This document shows, one piece after another, positions 12,369-25,692 of a stretch of DNA of 64,000 bases. A program made the position numbers and the translations under genes. Location: contig NW_020170411.1 of NCBI RefSeq assembly GCF_000524195.1, positions 224,544 through 288,543 on the forward strand. The letters run 5' to 3'. The stretch is from Echinococcus granulosus. Taxonomy: Eukaryota > Platyhelminthes > Cestoda > Cyclophyllidea > Taeniidae. A model generated the notes under the pieces. The model saw nothing but the letters and a program-made list of their open reading frames with translations. It made no database searches and was not told the DNA's origin. The first letter of the stretch is position 1. Every line of letters begins with the position of its first letter.

Positions 12369-15300
12369 CAGATGCTGAGAATCTCAAAAAGTAGTTGCTT
12401 AGGAAAACTGGAGTAAGAGAGGTCTTTTTAAATGGGATGCTTTTATGCTCTGATTGCTTTCGGTAGAATAGAAGCTAACCAGGCTTTAGGTGTGATCGTC
12501 CGTGGTGTTTTCAGCAATGCACTGGACTGAATGGGCCATTTCATCAGTATGCATTTAGCTGGCTCAGTGTTCTCTTCGTCTACCTCCCGATCCAGCCCTT
12601 TTGATCGTCAAGGCAAAGTGGATGAAGCCATCTTATATTAAAATAGCATGGGGGAGGCTTACAGATCATCCAAGTTCGTGGGGAAGATTCGAATGCGTTC
12701 CTTCCTCGGAGTCGGTGATGTCCATTAATCCACGGAGTTTGTGGAGGCTAACTGCATGTCACCTAAACTGCATCTTTAAATGACCACGTATTGTGGTAAT
12801 AGATGCAGAATTTGTCATATTATGAAACAGAAAAAGCGACCTTTTTATGAGGCTTATTAATTAGCCAAAATAGTCGAAGTGCTAATGTTTTCAACAATTT
12901 CGTGAACAAAATATCAACAACACTTTTTGCCTTTTATACTTCAAAACAACGTTTTCAACCAAAATGTCTGGACCACTTAGGGTAGTTGTGGGAAAATTTA
13001 GCAGAGTTTAGGTTAGCTCTCCAAAGAGCTTCCGTTCTGACCGTTAAGCAATGTCGATAACTGCTACTAATCTTCAGAATGAAATGTTCCGTCTCACTCG
13101 ATTTACAGATAAAATAGTTACTAGAGGAAATAGTTGGGATTTTTAACTGGAGGTAGTCCGCCTAGTAATTTTTTAGTACTTAAATATTAAGAAAGTTATC
13201 TAAACAAGTTATTTGTTGGTAACCGAGTTCCATGTCATCCTAAGAAGCCAATTTATTTTTGTCCCAACCATTTGAGAAAATGTAATTACTTGTTCATTAA
13301 GTGTTTGTAATCTGTTACACATTTCTAAATATTCCCTGAGACAGCTACTACAAGAACAAATTAAAAATTTGTAATTTTTTGAATAAAGTTACAACGGAAA
13401 TACATGTGCATTACACTTTGTCTTTCAAGTTTCTCATAGATGCCAGGAATGAAACAAAATTAATGCAGAGTATCTGTTTTAATTGTTATCAGCCGAGGAG
13501 TTGGCCACAGCGTTCACTCCGATGTATCTCCCAGGCCTGGGCGCACAGACAACTCTGTTTGGCCATTCAGAAGTAAGGTGTGACACTCGAAACTTCTGCC
13601 TACCACCTTCGTACGTGGCGTTTTGCTAAGGATTGAGATTTAAGAATGATTTAATGAAACCACCTTCAGCCTTAGCTACAGCTCCCCTGTGACTTTTGAA
13701 GCGGTCATGTGGTTCCCGTTTATGTTTGTCATAAACGGCCCAATGGTAGCACGTTATGATTTCCTATCATAGTAATGTGCACCTATGTTTTGCCTCGTAA
13801 ATGGTGTCCCAAAGGACTTAAAGGATAGAAGCTAAGGTAAATGAACCTGTTAGAGGCGAGCAGATCGCAGCTCTTTCGGTCAATGGATTGGAACGAATTG
13901 GTGCTTGTCCCATTGTTATTGCTTACCTGTCGAACGTATGATAGAGTGTGTCGTTTTGGCCTATTGAATCTTTTGAGCATAGCGAATTCTGGAGATCATC
14001 CCAGTGTTTTTACTTGTTTTTAAAATCCCATATCCACGTAGGTTTCCATCTTACTTCCCTACAAACGCCGCATTTTGGGATACATAATAGCCTTCAAAGC
14101 AAGATTACGCATTTCTTCAAGTTGTGCCGCTTGGTGCATATGGTTATGGTAAAACAGTGATGAAGCCTTTCCAGGTGAGCCGATGTTTCGAAGTCAGCGT
14201 CTGTAGGTTGGTGCAAAATTGCTTTTAGCATAAAAACTCTTGTGATTTTAGTTTTTTGCCCTATCTAACCCAAAGTATTTTTGGCTCCCTCAAATAAATA
14301 AATTGTAGAGTTGCAATTCATTGAAAAAATAGATTTGCAAATTCAAGTGTCTAAATCCTCGTGGGAGCCAAACGGTGTCACCGTTCACTCATGATTGTAA
14401 CGGGTGGTCTTATTTAATTGGCCTGCAAAGTGAGGAAGTTGGATCCTATGCAAAATCAGTAGTCCCCATGTGGCAGGATCGTTGATTTAAAACATGGATT
14501 TTAGAAGCAAAGCAGAACGTGGCATATTTTGGGCAACACTACCTCTGGATTTAGGTAATATAGTTTCTGTTCTGTGAAGCTCATGGTGTGGTACTAGCTT
14601 ATAGGTAGAATGCGCACCCCGTCTTGGAGCTCAAATCCTTTTTGCAAAAAAGAACATGATTCTCACACAGGGATTTGCGTTATGCTCCACTAACCTGGCA
14701 ATCGAAAAAGTAGGAAGGTGAATGACTTTCGGTTCTTTTACTGTGCTTGTCAGTTAACAAATTGTTTTATTAACTGCTGTTGCATCTTATATCATCGAAA
14801 TAGTCTAACAAGGGATTGCCTTGTTTTTTCCGTATTGTTACTCACCCTGCCATTAACAAGAGAGGTTAGCTTAATGGACCTGGCAGTCAAAACTAACTTT
14901 TTTGCCATCACATGAATAAAAATATTCGTCAGTGCTTCACAGTAAGGCACTAAAGCATCAAGGAAAGCTTTTGCCCTCTATTTTAAAAACCACATTCTTT
15001 AAAGTGGAAAATTCCGAGTTTTGCCTGTAAAAATTATAACGTGAATGCAAAGAAGTGGACGCATGTCGCAAAGCCCAGCTTTGAGAGACCTATCCATCTG
15101 ACCACTTTCATTCGAATCGCACCTGTAAGATGCCATTCAGTTTAGTTCGGTTTATGCTCCAGTCGGTTCTGGTGTATATACCAAGTAATGCTGTTATTGC
15201 TTTTTTATGGCTCCTCTATCTACATCCAAGGTTAGCGGCTTTCATAAAAGCATGTATCCATTACTTCACTCTGGCATAGTACCTCTTTGGTTAAGGTGAC

Positions 15301-17505
15301 ACCTTATTTGAGCCCGCAACGGCGCGTTGCCGAAGCAAGTTTAACTCCGTTCCGCAGAAAAACTTTATATGGTTTCCCTCTGAATAAGTATTTTGAAACA
15401 CCTGTTGACAGTTTATAAAGTATATTGTATCATGCTTAAATATTTCCCGAAAAAATTTACCGTTCTCATCCTACCGGCGTGAACTTGTATCCGCCTGCTC
15501 TTTGCCAGGCAGTCATGCATACCTAAATTTTATTCATTCATCAACACGCAGTCCCTACTTGCCAGAGGAAAAAAAATTATTTCCAATGTTATCTAATCCA
15601 CTTGTAAAATAAGTATAATTGCCATTGTAAGTCTGAACCACTTTCCCAACTTTCTTTATTAGTTTTTCGGTGGAGCAAAACTTTTTTCGGATTAGTCGAA
15701 TGAAATAAATGTCGGTTCTCCATTTTGTGGCGCACTCTAAAAGGTGAATTGTAATGAAAAGGCAGTTATAACTACTGTAGTACCGAGCTGATAAAACCAT
15801 CGGCAGTGCTATGATTCTGATCATTGATGCAATTCCTACCGCTGATTACCGGCACTTTGGCGTCATAGCACGTGTACGCAAAGTTGATACTTGCACAACG
15901 GTGCCACGACGATGACTATGTGGAATGCGCCTGGGAGTTTTATAAACACTTCAGTGAGGGAAAAGTGACCTATGTAGTAGGGTGCCATAAATGTATGGGC
16001 TTTTGCAAACTATGGTACGTATACTTCACAGAGCTGCTAAGTGACATCCGATGATGAACCTGCAAAAGAAGCAAGTTAAGGTCAGACATTTAGGGTTGGG
16101 TAAAGCTTCTTTTGTCATCCACAGGGCCGCAGGCGTTCGGTGACCACTCATTCAATTTGGTAGGAAATCACTTTGTCAGGCAGCTTGAGTCCGCTGTGCT
16201 AAAAGTTGCAGAATTTACCGTAAATTGATGCACACGATAACATGCTGTTGGAGTACATTACCATTTAGGATAAGCTTCACGGCCAAAGTGAAATATAAAA
16301 GGCGTGAAGCGCTTTTAAGGTTTGATTACATTCAAACTCACTTACGTATTTTAAATTTGGCTAGGTACTAAATACATGCAAAGTATAAGTACTCACTAAA
16401 TACAATTCTAGTCCCTTTTTTAGAAAGTTAACCAATATAACCATCTTTAAACTATGTATTTAACTTAAAAATGGCATATTATTCATTTGAAAAATCAAGC
16501 TTTGTTACTAAAAATGTCTTGATGAAACATGCGTGGTTTAATTTCAAACATCACTACCGTGATCCCCTTGCCGAGAGGTGAAGGTATTACCGTATAACTT
16601 AGAATTTTCATTCAAATTTGCATCTGTTCCAGGGGTATTATTATCAGTAAAATCACCTCGTAAACAAATCATGTATGATACTGTGCGATATCTTCACACC
16701 GATTAGATACATACAAACGCCTGATTTTCCTTGAAAAGGCCCAGCTTTATATCTCTGATATTCATGTTTCGGCGTTTTAATTGGCGTATGCCCAGAACAT
16801 TACCATTCCCTCGTTTTTTGCCATTTGTTAATATAGTATCTTGTCATCTGACAGAACAAGGGTAATTTCTCAACTGTCTTATTTAACCGTAAAGCTTTAC
16901 TGCGATCTGCTATCGCCCTTAAAACCCATTCTAAACATCAAGCATTATTACTGTTCGGCAAAACTTTCCTGCCAATAACCTAATATATTAATAAACGCTA
17001 ACAAACTTCATTATTTTAGCCGGAATTTTTGCATAGGGTAAGTTGGGCTGCATACGCCATTTAAATTGCGCACATTTCTGTAAGCGCCTCTTCGTCTTAC
17101 TTGACTAGCCACCCGTCCTATGAGCAGTTAAGCTCATTTCAATTTATCTGGTACACCTTAGCGCAAAATGGGAAAAGGTAAGACATTACAAAAGCCACTT
17201 TGATAAATTTAGATATATTTGATTATAGATGGCTAAATACTTTAATCAGATAGGTTAACATATTCATTTGAATGATGGCCGCCCATTTTAAGACGTCTAC
17301 CGTCTCAATAATAAAGCAGCATTGCAATTTATACCAGAAGATAAGCATGATAATGCAGGGCGGCATAGATTAGGAAATTTGATCCATGTAAGGACTGAAG
17401 AGACAAAAGTGAATTAAAGCTTTGTGACAACATGGTCCACAACGAAGAAAAATAGCAAAAATTTAGGTCTGTTTGCAGACGTATGTAGTTAGTCAGTACA
17501 CAGGC

Positions 17506-20500
17506 TCACATCGACCGAGAGTGGAGAAGCAGAAGTTTGAGTTCGGATTTGCTTATTTTCCCATCCGAATTTTCATCCCATTGTTTCAGCAGGATATCTT
17601 TAAATTCATCAAGTTCTTTTGTGTCATAATTCTATAAAGATCGATTAATAAAAACTCAGTTATAGTATATTATTCGGCTTAATTTAGCCAACTGGGCGAT
17701 TTCACACCCACCTTTTTGGCACTATCCAAGAGATCTTTTACGAGCCCTTCAAATTCCTCATTCTCAATGACGCCACTGTGATCCTGAAGGAGAAAACGCT
17801 TTATCTATTGTAAGCCCTTAAATTAACAAAATTTACACATTTAACTAGAGTAGAATTAGATTCTATTGCTCGTTTTCTGAGTCACTGAGCTCTAACAGTC
17901 GGCTTTCCACTATAGTAGGCCATCAAAATTCAGTCGGCTTCTAGTTCTCAGTAATGACCGAAAGCGGGAGGTTTTTTAGTGCACTTTACCTTACATTGTT
18001 CTTAGTGAAGCAAAATTGTGCGTCTTTTGGAAAATTCTCATGCATACTTATCTTCATCTAGTGCTAATTGCAGTAACGTATTTCGGTCGTAAAAGCGTGC
18101 ATACTTTTGCCATAGAATGTAGTCTACCGGTACGTGGTTCATGCTTAATGCTCAACCCATTTGTCTGCCAAATCCCACTCGCAGACACTTTAAAACAACC
18201 GTAAATAACTTCCGATCTGCGATCCCTTGATGTCCTGAGAACTTAACCTCGTCAACTGTGTCTTACTGCCGAATTGCCTCAATCCATCGTTTACAATCCA
18301 AGCAATTTGAGTTGGTAAACTTGGCCCTCATTTTTCAAAAACTAAGATCTTAATGAAGATCATATACGATATTTTGTAAAAAGATTAATAACTGCAGTTA
18401 ACATCAAACCCCAAAAGTCACTTTGAAGTACTTTTAATTTTGGTCAGAGACACTTTAAAAGAGAAACTATTATAGGAATGCGCTTTGGATGAATCAACGT
18501 TTTGAATGTATGCTAAAGAGCTAGTGGGTACGTATAAGAGTGAGGAGTGGGTCCAGTCTCATCATTTTGCACCGGTGACGTCGTGGAGGGAAATCGTGCA
18601 ATGTGGTTCCGGACTAATGCTCCAAACGATGTGCAGATGGACGTTATAATTATGGATTAGTACGATGGTTAATGCTCATACTATTCCAAGATAGTTGTTT
18701 TCTATCAAACTTTTTGTGCTACAGCAGTATATTTTTACTGCCGTTGCGTTTCTTGTGCGTAAAAGTTGGGTTCTTAGTACAGGTTTTAATCCAAACCTCG
18801 CAGGCATTCACTCCAGTCAACTTTTCAACACGCAGATGAGTTTATTCCAAGGAATTTGTTGCAAGCTAAATATCTCACCTGGTCGTAAAAGTCAAATATC
18901 CGATCAAGTTCAGCTTCCGAAATTTCCTGTAGTTACAATATTTAGTTCCAAATAGATCGCCTACCTTTAGCGTGGTGTTAGCCAAAATGTTGTTCTTTGT
19001 TGGAAGCAGCCTTAAGGTTTCAGTTCGTTAAATGTACCAGCTTTTTTCACTCACTTTGACATTTCGCAAATCTGCAGTTGTCCATCGGAATTCACATCGA
19101 AGAATTTCAGCTTTATAAATACAACACATTTGATCGCGTAAGAGTTCAGCCGCCTTTTCATTTCGGATAAAACGTTTGCTTTTGCATAGCCAAAAACAGA
19201 CTCCTCAGAGAAATCACTAAGATCCGCGACAATTTTAGATTTTCAACTAAGTTCATTAAGTTATTAGGCAAGACAGTTTTCAAATTGCTACTTTCACTAG
19301 GCTAATGAAGATTAACAGGAAATGAAAAAATCAGCGTTCAGGATTTTTGTGTAGCCTTAGTGTCCATTGCTCTCCTTCCCTTCATCTGTAAACAGCGGTG
19401 CAGAGCGCACGCAAGCACAGCGCATTTGCCTACAGTATCTGCGTACAAATCAGTGTTTAGCTTGCTTGCCTCTCCGGCGGTGGCTACACTATGGAGTTTT
19501 AAAGATGACTGAGAAATATGCCAGGCATGCTAACATGTAACACAATGGGTCACTAATTCCACTCGTCTTAAGTAGTTAGACTTTTGTCCTTTGGCTACGT
19601 TGGTAAGTAGGCAAGTTTAAACATTGTCTAACCGCTTTGAGAGAAGTGGCAAGAAGAGATGCATAAGAACACCCCACACTCACAATGAGAGAGGCAAACT
19701 CTTCAATCTTTTCATGGGTTACAGGTACAGTTGACTTGGAAAGAAGTTTACTTAGGAAAGTCTACGACAGACACTTAATTTAAAGTCGACTTTTTTACCT
19801 GCAGTTCTTTTCTATCCAAAATACCGTTTCCATCAGTGTCAAATTCCCGCCAGACCTAAAATCCTTTTTTCAGTGTATCGCTTACCTTCATAAAGTCAAA
19901 ACTCGACTGAATGTTGGAAAGCTTACGGAAAACAAGGAGGAAGCGCTCTTCTTCATTAAGTAAATGTGAAATCTAAAATGAAGAAAAATCTTAAATGCAT
20001 GTTTTGCATTCAGGTTGAGCTCTCGCTCCGATAACATTTGACAGTTACAGTTCCTACAATCTCAATTCCTGCAAACCGATTGTAGATAATGTGCTGGATA
20101 TGTTTGAACGCCTACATTCTTCATCGCAAATTAGCATATTTCACTTTAATCCAATTTTATTGCAGAAATCGTGATATTTTACGTTCATTCTCCTGTTCGT
20201 GAGAGTGAAAAGCATTTGTAAAACATTGGAGATTCCTGCTGCAGGCAAACATGGATGAGCGAGTACAAAAGGATAAAACAATTGCTGTGACGCGATTCGT
20301 GTCCAGGCCCGAGTGCTTTGCTTCCTGCCGGTTGCCAGTCAACGGAATAATCCAAGAGCCCATCCTTTTCAAAGCCCATTGACAGTCAGGTTATTCATCA
20401 TTTCATCTCTAGTTGTGGACTGTATTGTACTTTAACAGACCCCAAAATTAGAATTGAACTTTTGATATAAAAAAGTAATTCTTAAAATAGACATTCGTAT

Positions 20501-23438
20501 GCTACGGAATCTTGGGGATTTTTCACTGTAGTTCCCTTCTAAACAGTGACGCATCTCCACCGGTTCGCTCAAGACGTTTCCCGCTTAAGTCTCAAGAAAA
20601 AGTTGACAGTCATAATCCGATTATTTTTCTGTTCAAACATGGGACTAAGTTCCTCCACTTTCATTTCTACTCCTTATTTAATTTACCGACTTTTATTTAT
20701 ACTTTCGTAATATTTTGATCCCCAGGTCAAAATACTTGGCACACTAGTATCAGCAGATGACAAATGGCGATGTATCAAATCACTCATCTGCCACTCAATA
20801 CATTGTTCTCATTTGCCTCCTGCTAAATACATCAGAATTTTTCAACTGATAAGTATTTTTAATGGCAATTTTAACATTTAGGGTACAGCCTTGCTCACCA
20901 GTTCTGGTTCACTGCATTCTCCTTGATATGCTTCTCGTCCAAATTACTTGCTAGTAGGCCTTTCAGAGGAGGACTTATGGCTGTAGTATCTTATATCACT
21001 GCCCTTTAGTGTGATAAATATGTCTTCCATTTATCACTAAGTCATGCAGTAATGGCTTATAAATGCATTTTGTGGTAAGCAAATCCCTAAATGCTTGATG
21101 AGAGTATGTTTGACTATTTTACTGTGACATATTCATCTCGTGGAATGACTTAGCATCCACAGGTTATTATTCTCGTATCCATGAACGAGCTCCAATCCAT
21201 TAAGGAGGGTATTTGAAAGGCACCTTACCGATGCAAGTATTTAGTTCAATAAGCTGACAGTTCTGGTTAAGTTGTCCAGCATAATTTATCACAAAATTGG
21301 TTACAATATTACGCAAGGATAGGGTCTATACTTTATCAGTACAGAATAAAATTCAAGTATTGAGGTGGAAGCAAATCAAAGGCAGGTTTTTAAACACTGT
21401 GTACAATTGAAACCAGTGTGATTAAATGCTATTAATAATGGACTATGTCAATGATGACCGCATGAGTAGGCCTGTAGAGGTTTGGTTGCTTAATCAAGAA
21501 ATGATGCATAATTTTTTTCATTTTCTACCTTAAATAAAGTCTTGTGCTCCGTTAGGGTGATCGTGTTCATCACTTCGGGTCTCTTTCCCCTAGGCATACT
21601 GTTTTTCGTGATCGTTTCAGCTTCTCTTTTATTATAAAACACCCGTCATTCACTTGCGTCCTAATTCTCCGCATTTTGCGCGACAAAGTTACAAATAACC
21701 ATTCTGTCACATTATGCCACCAGCAATTTATTTGTTACGGTGTGTGACCTAGTCACAAGTATTTTGCCACGATTATTAACACACAGCATTAGGAAGAATG
21801 TTGGCTTTGCTTACTTCTAGTTTAAATCTCATTTCAGAGCCATTAGTCAAAAGTGTTAAAGTGTAAATATTTGCTTACAAATGTGGAACCTTCAGTTTCT
21901 CATATTATCCGTATCACGTGAAGAACTGATAATGCTTTCAAAGGTATTTTAAAGTGACAGTCTACGGATGTAGCCGAACTTACCTCGTCAATGCCTATTT
22001 GATAGGGCAAACCCGGGTTTATCGCTGCGGTAATCAGATCAGGGAGCAAGGTTCTGCCATAATTCTAAACAGAAAGATTGTACAGCTCGTTAATATTAGC
22101 AAATTAGAGTCGTGAATGCAACCAGTCCTATCAAAACAATTCCATAACTCCACAGAAAGTATACGATGAATTAAACTTTCAATAGTGGGACGGCAAGTCT
22201 TTTTCAACTGCTCATTTTATATAATCTAGTTTGCTCTTCTATTTTAAGGCAAAATGTGGATCTTACCCTCCCTACCTGATTTTTAAGTGTATATGTATTT
22301 CTGGTGCTTTCGTTTTTCTTAAAAATATTATTTTAGAAGCATAAACCTGTACTTCCTTTCCCCCTGCAATATTAGAAAAACAAAACATTATTACAAGGTT
22401 TATTTTCAATGTGCAGAACTGGAAGTTTAGTATTTATTGGAAAACATGTAAGCCTCTATTTCACTATTTCAGCGAAAATCGGACGGCAACTCACTTCGGC
22501 AGAGGGATGCAGGAGCCGGTTGCATTACACAAAAAAACTCACTTTTCGTGCCTAAATAAAAGTGTGTACGGGTCAAAGATTTTTTATCCCATTCTTTCTA
22601 TTCAGCGCCTTGGAGCAATTACCCCTACCGCAAAGGAGGTTAAAGTGTGACAGTTTAACAACAGCTAACCGTTTTGAAAATGATTTTGTAAGTAAAAATT
22701 TTACTACGCATCTTGGTGATGCACACGACTACCAATAACACTTGTCAGGTGGAGTCCTGCTACCATGTGATAAGCATCAACAAACTCGGGGGAAGTGGGA
22801 ATGCTTACTGGAAACACAGTTTTGAGAATTTCCCCGAGAATGCGTACGAAAAGTTCATATTCTTCCGCAAGGAGAACGCCGTCATCTTTAATCAGACAAA
22901 AGTTGAAAAATGAGCAAACCGCTAAATCTAACTGAGATGACTAACCACTTCTCAATTAGTAAATTCTATGAGCAGGGTAGGACTTGTGCAGGCACAAAAT
23001 TATTCCAAATTCCTCGATTTCTTAAATCACTATTTATGTGCAAATCAAACCTGTAATATTCCAATAAATCATTTGACTTTCAAAGCACTTTAGTTATTTG
23101 CTCTGTTGTAAGAGCATTTACATGTTAAAAATTATTCTGTTATTCATTAAGAAATTTCAAAATCTTTATGGAATCTCTAAAGAAACGGCTTGGTAAATTG
23201 CTAATGGGAGATCCGGTGGATGTGAAAAGTACGAATCAAAGGGGTATAAGCTCTGAAAATGTTTTTGATGGAAAAATGTTAAATTAACGCATACGGTCGG
23301 TGACATACGGTCAATGTCAAAGAAGTCCCAAACTGCAAGAAGGTCGTTGGCCGTAAGGTAGACAGACTTCCCGCTGACGGGTTCAAGTAATTTTTCCAGC
23401 GTTTTCACGAGGGCTTCTTTTGGCATTTCCTGTGTCAT
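17506..23438 (-). CDS. Calbindin/calretinin-type hexa-EF-hand calcium-binding protein
   Basis: A cytosolic calcium buffer/sensor of the calbindin-D28k, calretinin and Drosophila Cbp53E family, typically neuronal. Eleven exons on the minus strand join in frame: 23309-23438, 22809-22885, 21984-22064, 19886-19972, 19799-19855, 19684-19761, 19055-19110, 18965-19010, 18879-18926, 17712-17783 and 17506-17631. They give 285 aa (human calbindin 261, Cbp53E about 310). Canonical 12-residue EF loops are DIDHDGVLLAEE (41-52), DTDGNGILDRKE (131-142), DVNSDGQLQICE (175-186), DQDHSGVIENEE (219-230) and DENSDGKISKSE (263-274). The second EF-hand (around IGIDEISHLLNEEERF) has lost its loop acidic residues, as in calbindin-D28k. 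FLLVFRKLS and KLLPTKNN match the linker positions of vertebrate calbindin. The start is ATG 23438-23436. Most exons are under 90 nt, with introns up to ~2 kb. Confidence 0.92.
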
Positions 23439-24586
23439 TGTTACTTTGGGTGATGGTGAAACAATGTGAGCTAAGTAGGCTGTACCTATTGTCTACCTAT
23501 ATCAGATGTCGACTTTTTAAAGCGGGCTCCTGGACCAGCAAAGTATGATTTAATTGGCTCCTGAGCAAATCCCTAATTGGTGGATTATCGAGCATTCGAT
23601 GGTTGGCAGTTTTACAAGGCAGGAGACTGGATATCCTGTAGACAATAACAAATCTTTAAGTTTTTATTTGAAGGTGAACCCAGTTACTCAAATAGACATC
23701 AGTTGGAGAAGCTTCACCGTGCTTAGCTATAAACTAAAACCAAATACTTAAGGTTTAAATCTTGATCTCGCTCAAACTTATAGATGGCCACATACTTCTC
23801 AATCCCCAATTGTAATATTGAAAAACTTAATATTTTCGCTGTTCATGATACTTTGGTTAATTTTTTGTCTCTTCATTCTCCTTTTGCGGCCACTTCTGCT
23901 GGACGCCACAACCTCAGGGCTGCGGTAGTAGCACCCTAGCCCCTCTGTACGTCGGCAGCACATTTTCTGTCCTAGTATTTTGCTTGTTTTACAACAAGAA
24001 AGACCAAGGAAGCTTAAGAGTTTTCAATTTGCTACCCTTTATTTCATCTTGATTGTTTTGTGACCATCCATTAAGGGACGATTTTAGTGAACAAATTCAA
24101 TATTGTCTAAAAATTCATCTTTAAATTCCTCTGTTTTACCCGTAGCTTTCACTGTTTCTGAAATAGTTTTTAAATAAATGGAAATGGGCACTCCTCTAAA
24201 GGCGTGATGTCTTGCATTTATTGTGCATGAATTTGACAAAAGATCTAAGTCAGACTTTACTCCAAACTTAGCCCTAATCAAGCAAATTCGCAAACTCTTC
24301 TGCATTGGGACCATGGTCATTATAAATTTAATGATTTTCCTTTATTCTATGGGACTTACTATTACCATTTTTTACATAACTAGATAAAGAACTATAATAT
24401 TACGTGTACACTGTACGGTGGTTTATTAGTGACTTGGCTCCTCATTTCTTTCTTTGATAGTGTCTGAAATAGACAATTGCTCAGAGTGTTTATTTCTACT
24501 TAATAAATCAAAAAATAGGAATAAACAACTCAAAATCCCGAAAAAGAGGGGAACTCCTGCTTTTTGAACAAACACTTGTGTTTAGG

Positions 24587-24774
24587 TGTGGAGCTCCGGG
24601 ACTTCCCTGAAGACGAAAGAAGGCATAGTACTCAGGCAGAATATATGTTAGACATACAGAAGGAAGTGGGGTCACTGGCATGGTGCATAGGCCAGCTCAC
24701 CTGTAGAAGACACAGTGGCGGAGACCCCAATTGGCCCTTTACCAAAACCGAGAGTTAAGCAACCAATGTATTAA
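24587..24774 (+). repeat. Solo-LTR-like repeat, subfamily B
   Basis: Begins TGTGGAGCTCCGGGACTTCC and ends near CCAATGTATTAAA. It shares CTGAAGACGAAAGAAGGCAT, GGCAGAATATATG and the CACTGGCATGG core with the family, and the subfamily B tail CCCTTTACCAAAACCGAGAG. Boundaries are accurate to a few bases. Confidence 0.7.
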
Positions 24775-25494
24775 ATAGACCCTCTCATCTTTCGAGCGTA
24801 GTCCCCGTCGCTCCCCTTAGTCAAACTTCGGTGGCAGTTTTCGTAACGTAGTCGGTGCTGTAAGGGAATACTCACCAACAGACCCTGACAGTCATCGAAT
24901 TCCCATACAAATGAGGTGGCATTTAGTCGTAACTTCACTGATTCCTCAAGGCAATTCTACCGGATCGGGAGTTACCTCCCGTCTGAAAACTGGAATCGTG
25001 CACTTTACTCGAGTCCATGGCTAGTAGTGAAACACTAATTTAAGAGCGGAGTCATATAACGAATGACAGGGACTAACATAGTTTCATGAGAATGGACTTT
25101 TGCTTCTATTTTCGCCTTAACCCATTGTTCTCACTTCAGAGATGTCTAGTCATATCTGTCTGATTTCTATCCTGCTAGTCAAGAAGTGGAGGAGGTGTCA
25201 CGAGTTCACACATTCGATTTCTCCATACAGGAACAGTAAGCAGCTACGTAGCGAAACTTTTCCAAATATTTTACGATAAGAGTCTCTTTCGTTGTTAATA
25301 GCTTTTTTTGTCGAACACAGAAATGGAGTAGTGGCTGAAGGTGGGCGTCATTTGCAACCCACCTCTTATGGGTCGTCACAAATTCGCCTATTCGCAGCAG
25401 TATGTACTTCTTCCACCCAGTTAAAATATATGAACTAAAGGTCAAAATCAGGATGGATGTCTGATAAAATCGGGTTTGTTTTTAGCTGCTACCA

Positions 25495-25692
25495 AAGTAG
25501 CTCCTCGGAACTTTCCTAAAAACGAAAGAAAACAATACTTGGGCAGAATAAATATATATGTGTTCAACGTGTGAAAGGGATTGGGGCTACTGGCATGGTC
25601 CGAAGGCCAGCCCACCCGGCGAAGGTACGATGACAGAGACATAAAGTAACCCCTTTATCAAAACCGAAAGTTTAGTAACCAACATACGTTAA
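25495..25692 (+). repeat. Solo-LTR-like repeat, subfamily B
   Basis: A second copy in the same orientation about 720 bp after the previous one. It contains GGGATTGGGGCTACTGGCATGG and the tail CCCTTTATCAAAACCGAAAG. It is too different from the neighbouring copy to be its partner LTR from a recent insertion. Boundaries are approximate. Confidence 0.7.

Larger units (their letters stand above)
7128..17505. other. Gene-poor region of 10.4 kb
   Basis: I see no exon chain with conserved protein similarity on either strand. Open frames in this stretch are short, lack splice-site support and look random in AT-rich DNA. Recognisable content is limited to the LTR-like repeats at 7657-7846 and 12173-12368. 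It may hold long-range regulatory sequence, 5' exons of neighbours, or noncoding RNA genes that cannot be recognised here. Confidence 0.5.

Noticed and set aside
24084..24320. 78-codon minus-strand frame ending EEFKDEFLDNIEFVH
   Set aside because: It looked faintly like the end of an EF-hand protein but has no loop, no partner exon and no splice support; the calbindin-type gene already starts at 23438.
24587..25692. Two same-strand repeat copies ~720 bp apart as LTRs of one full-length element
   Set aside because: They differ too much from each other to be partner LTRs of a recent insertion, and their outer flanks share no target duplication.
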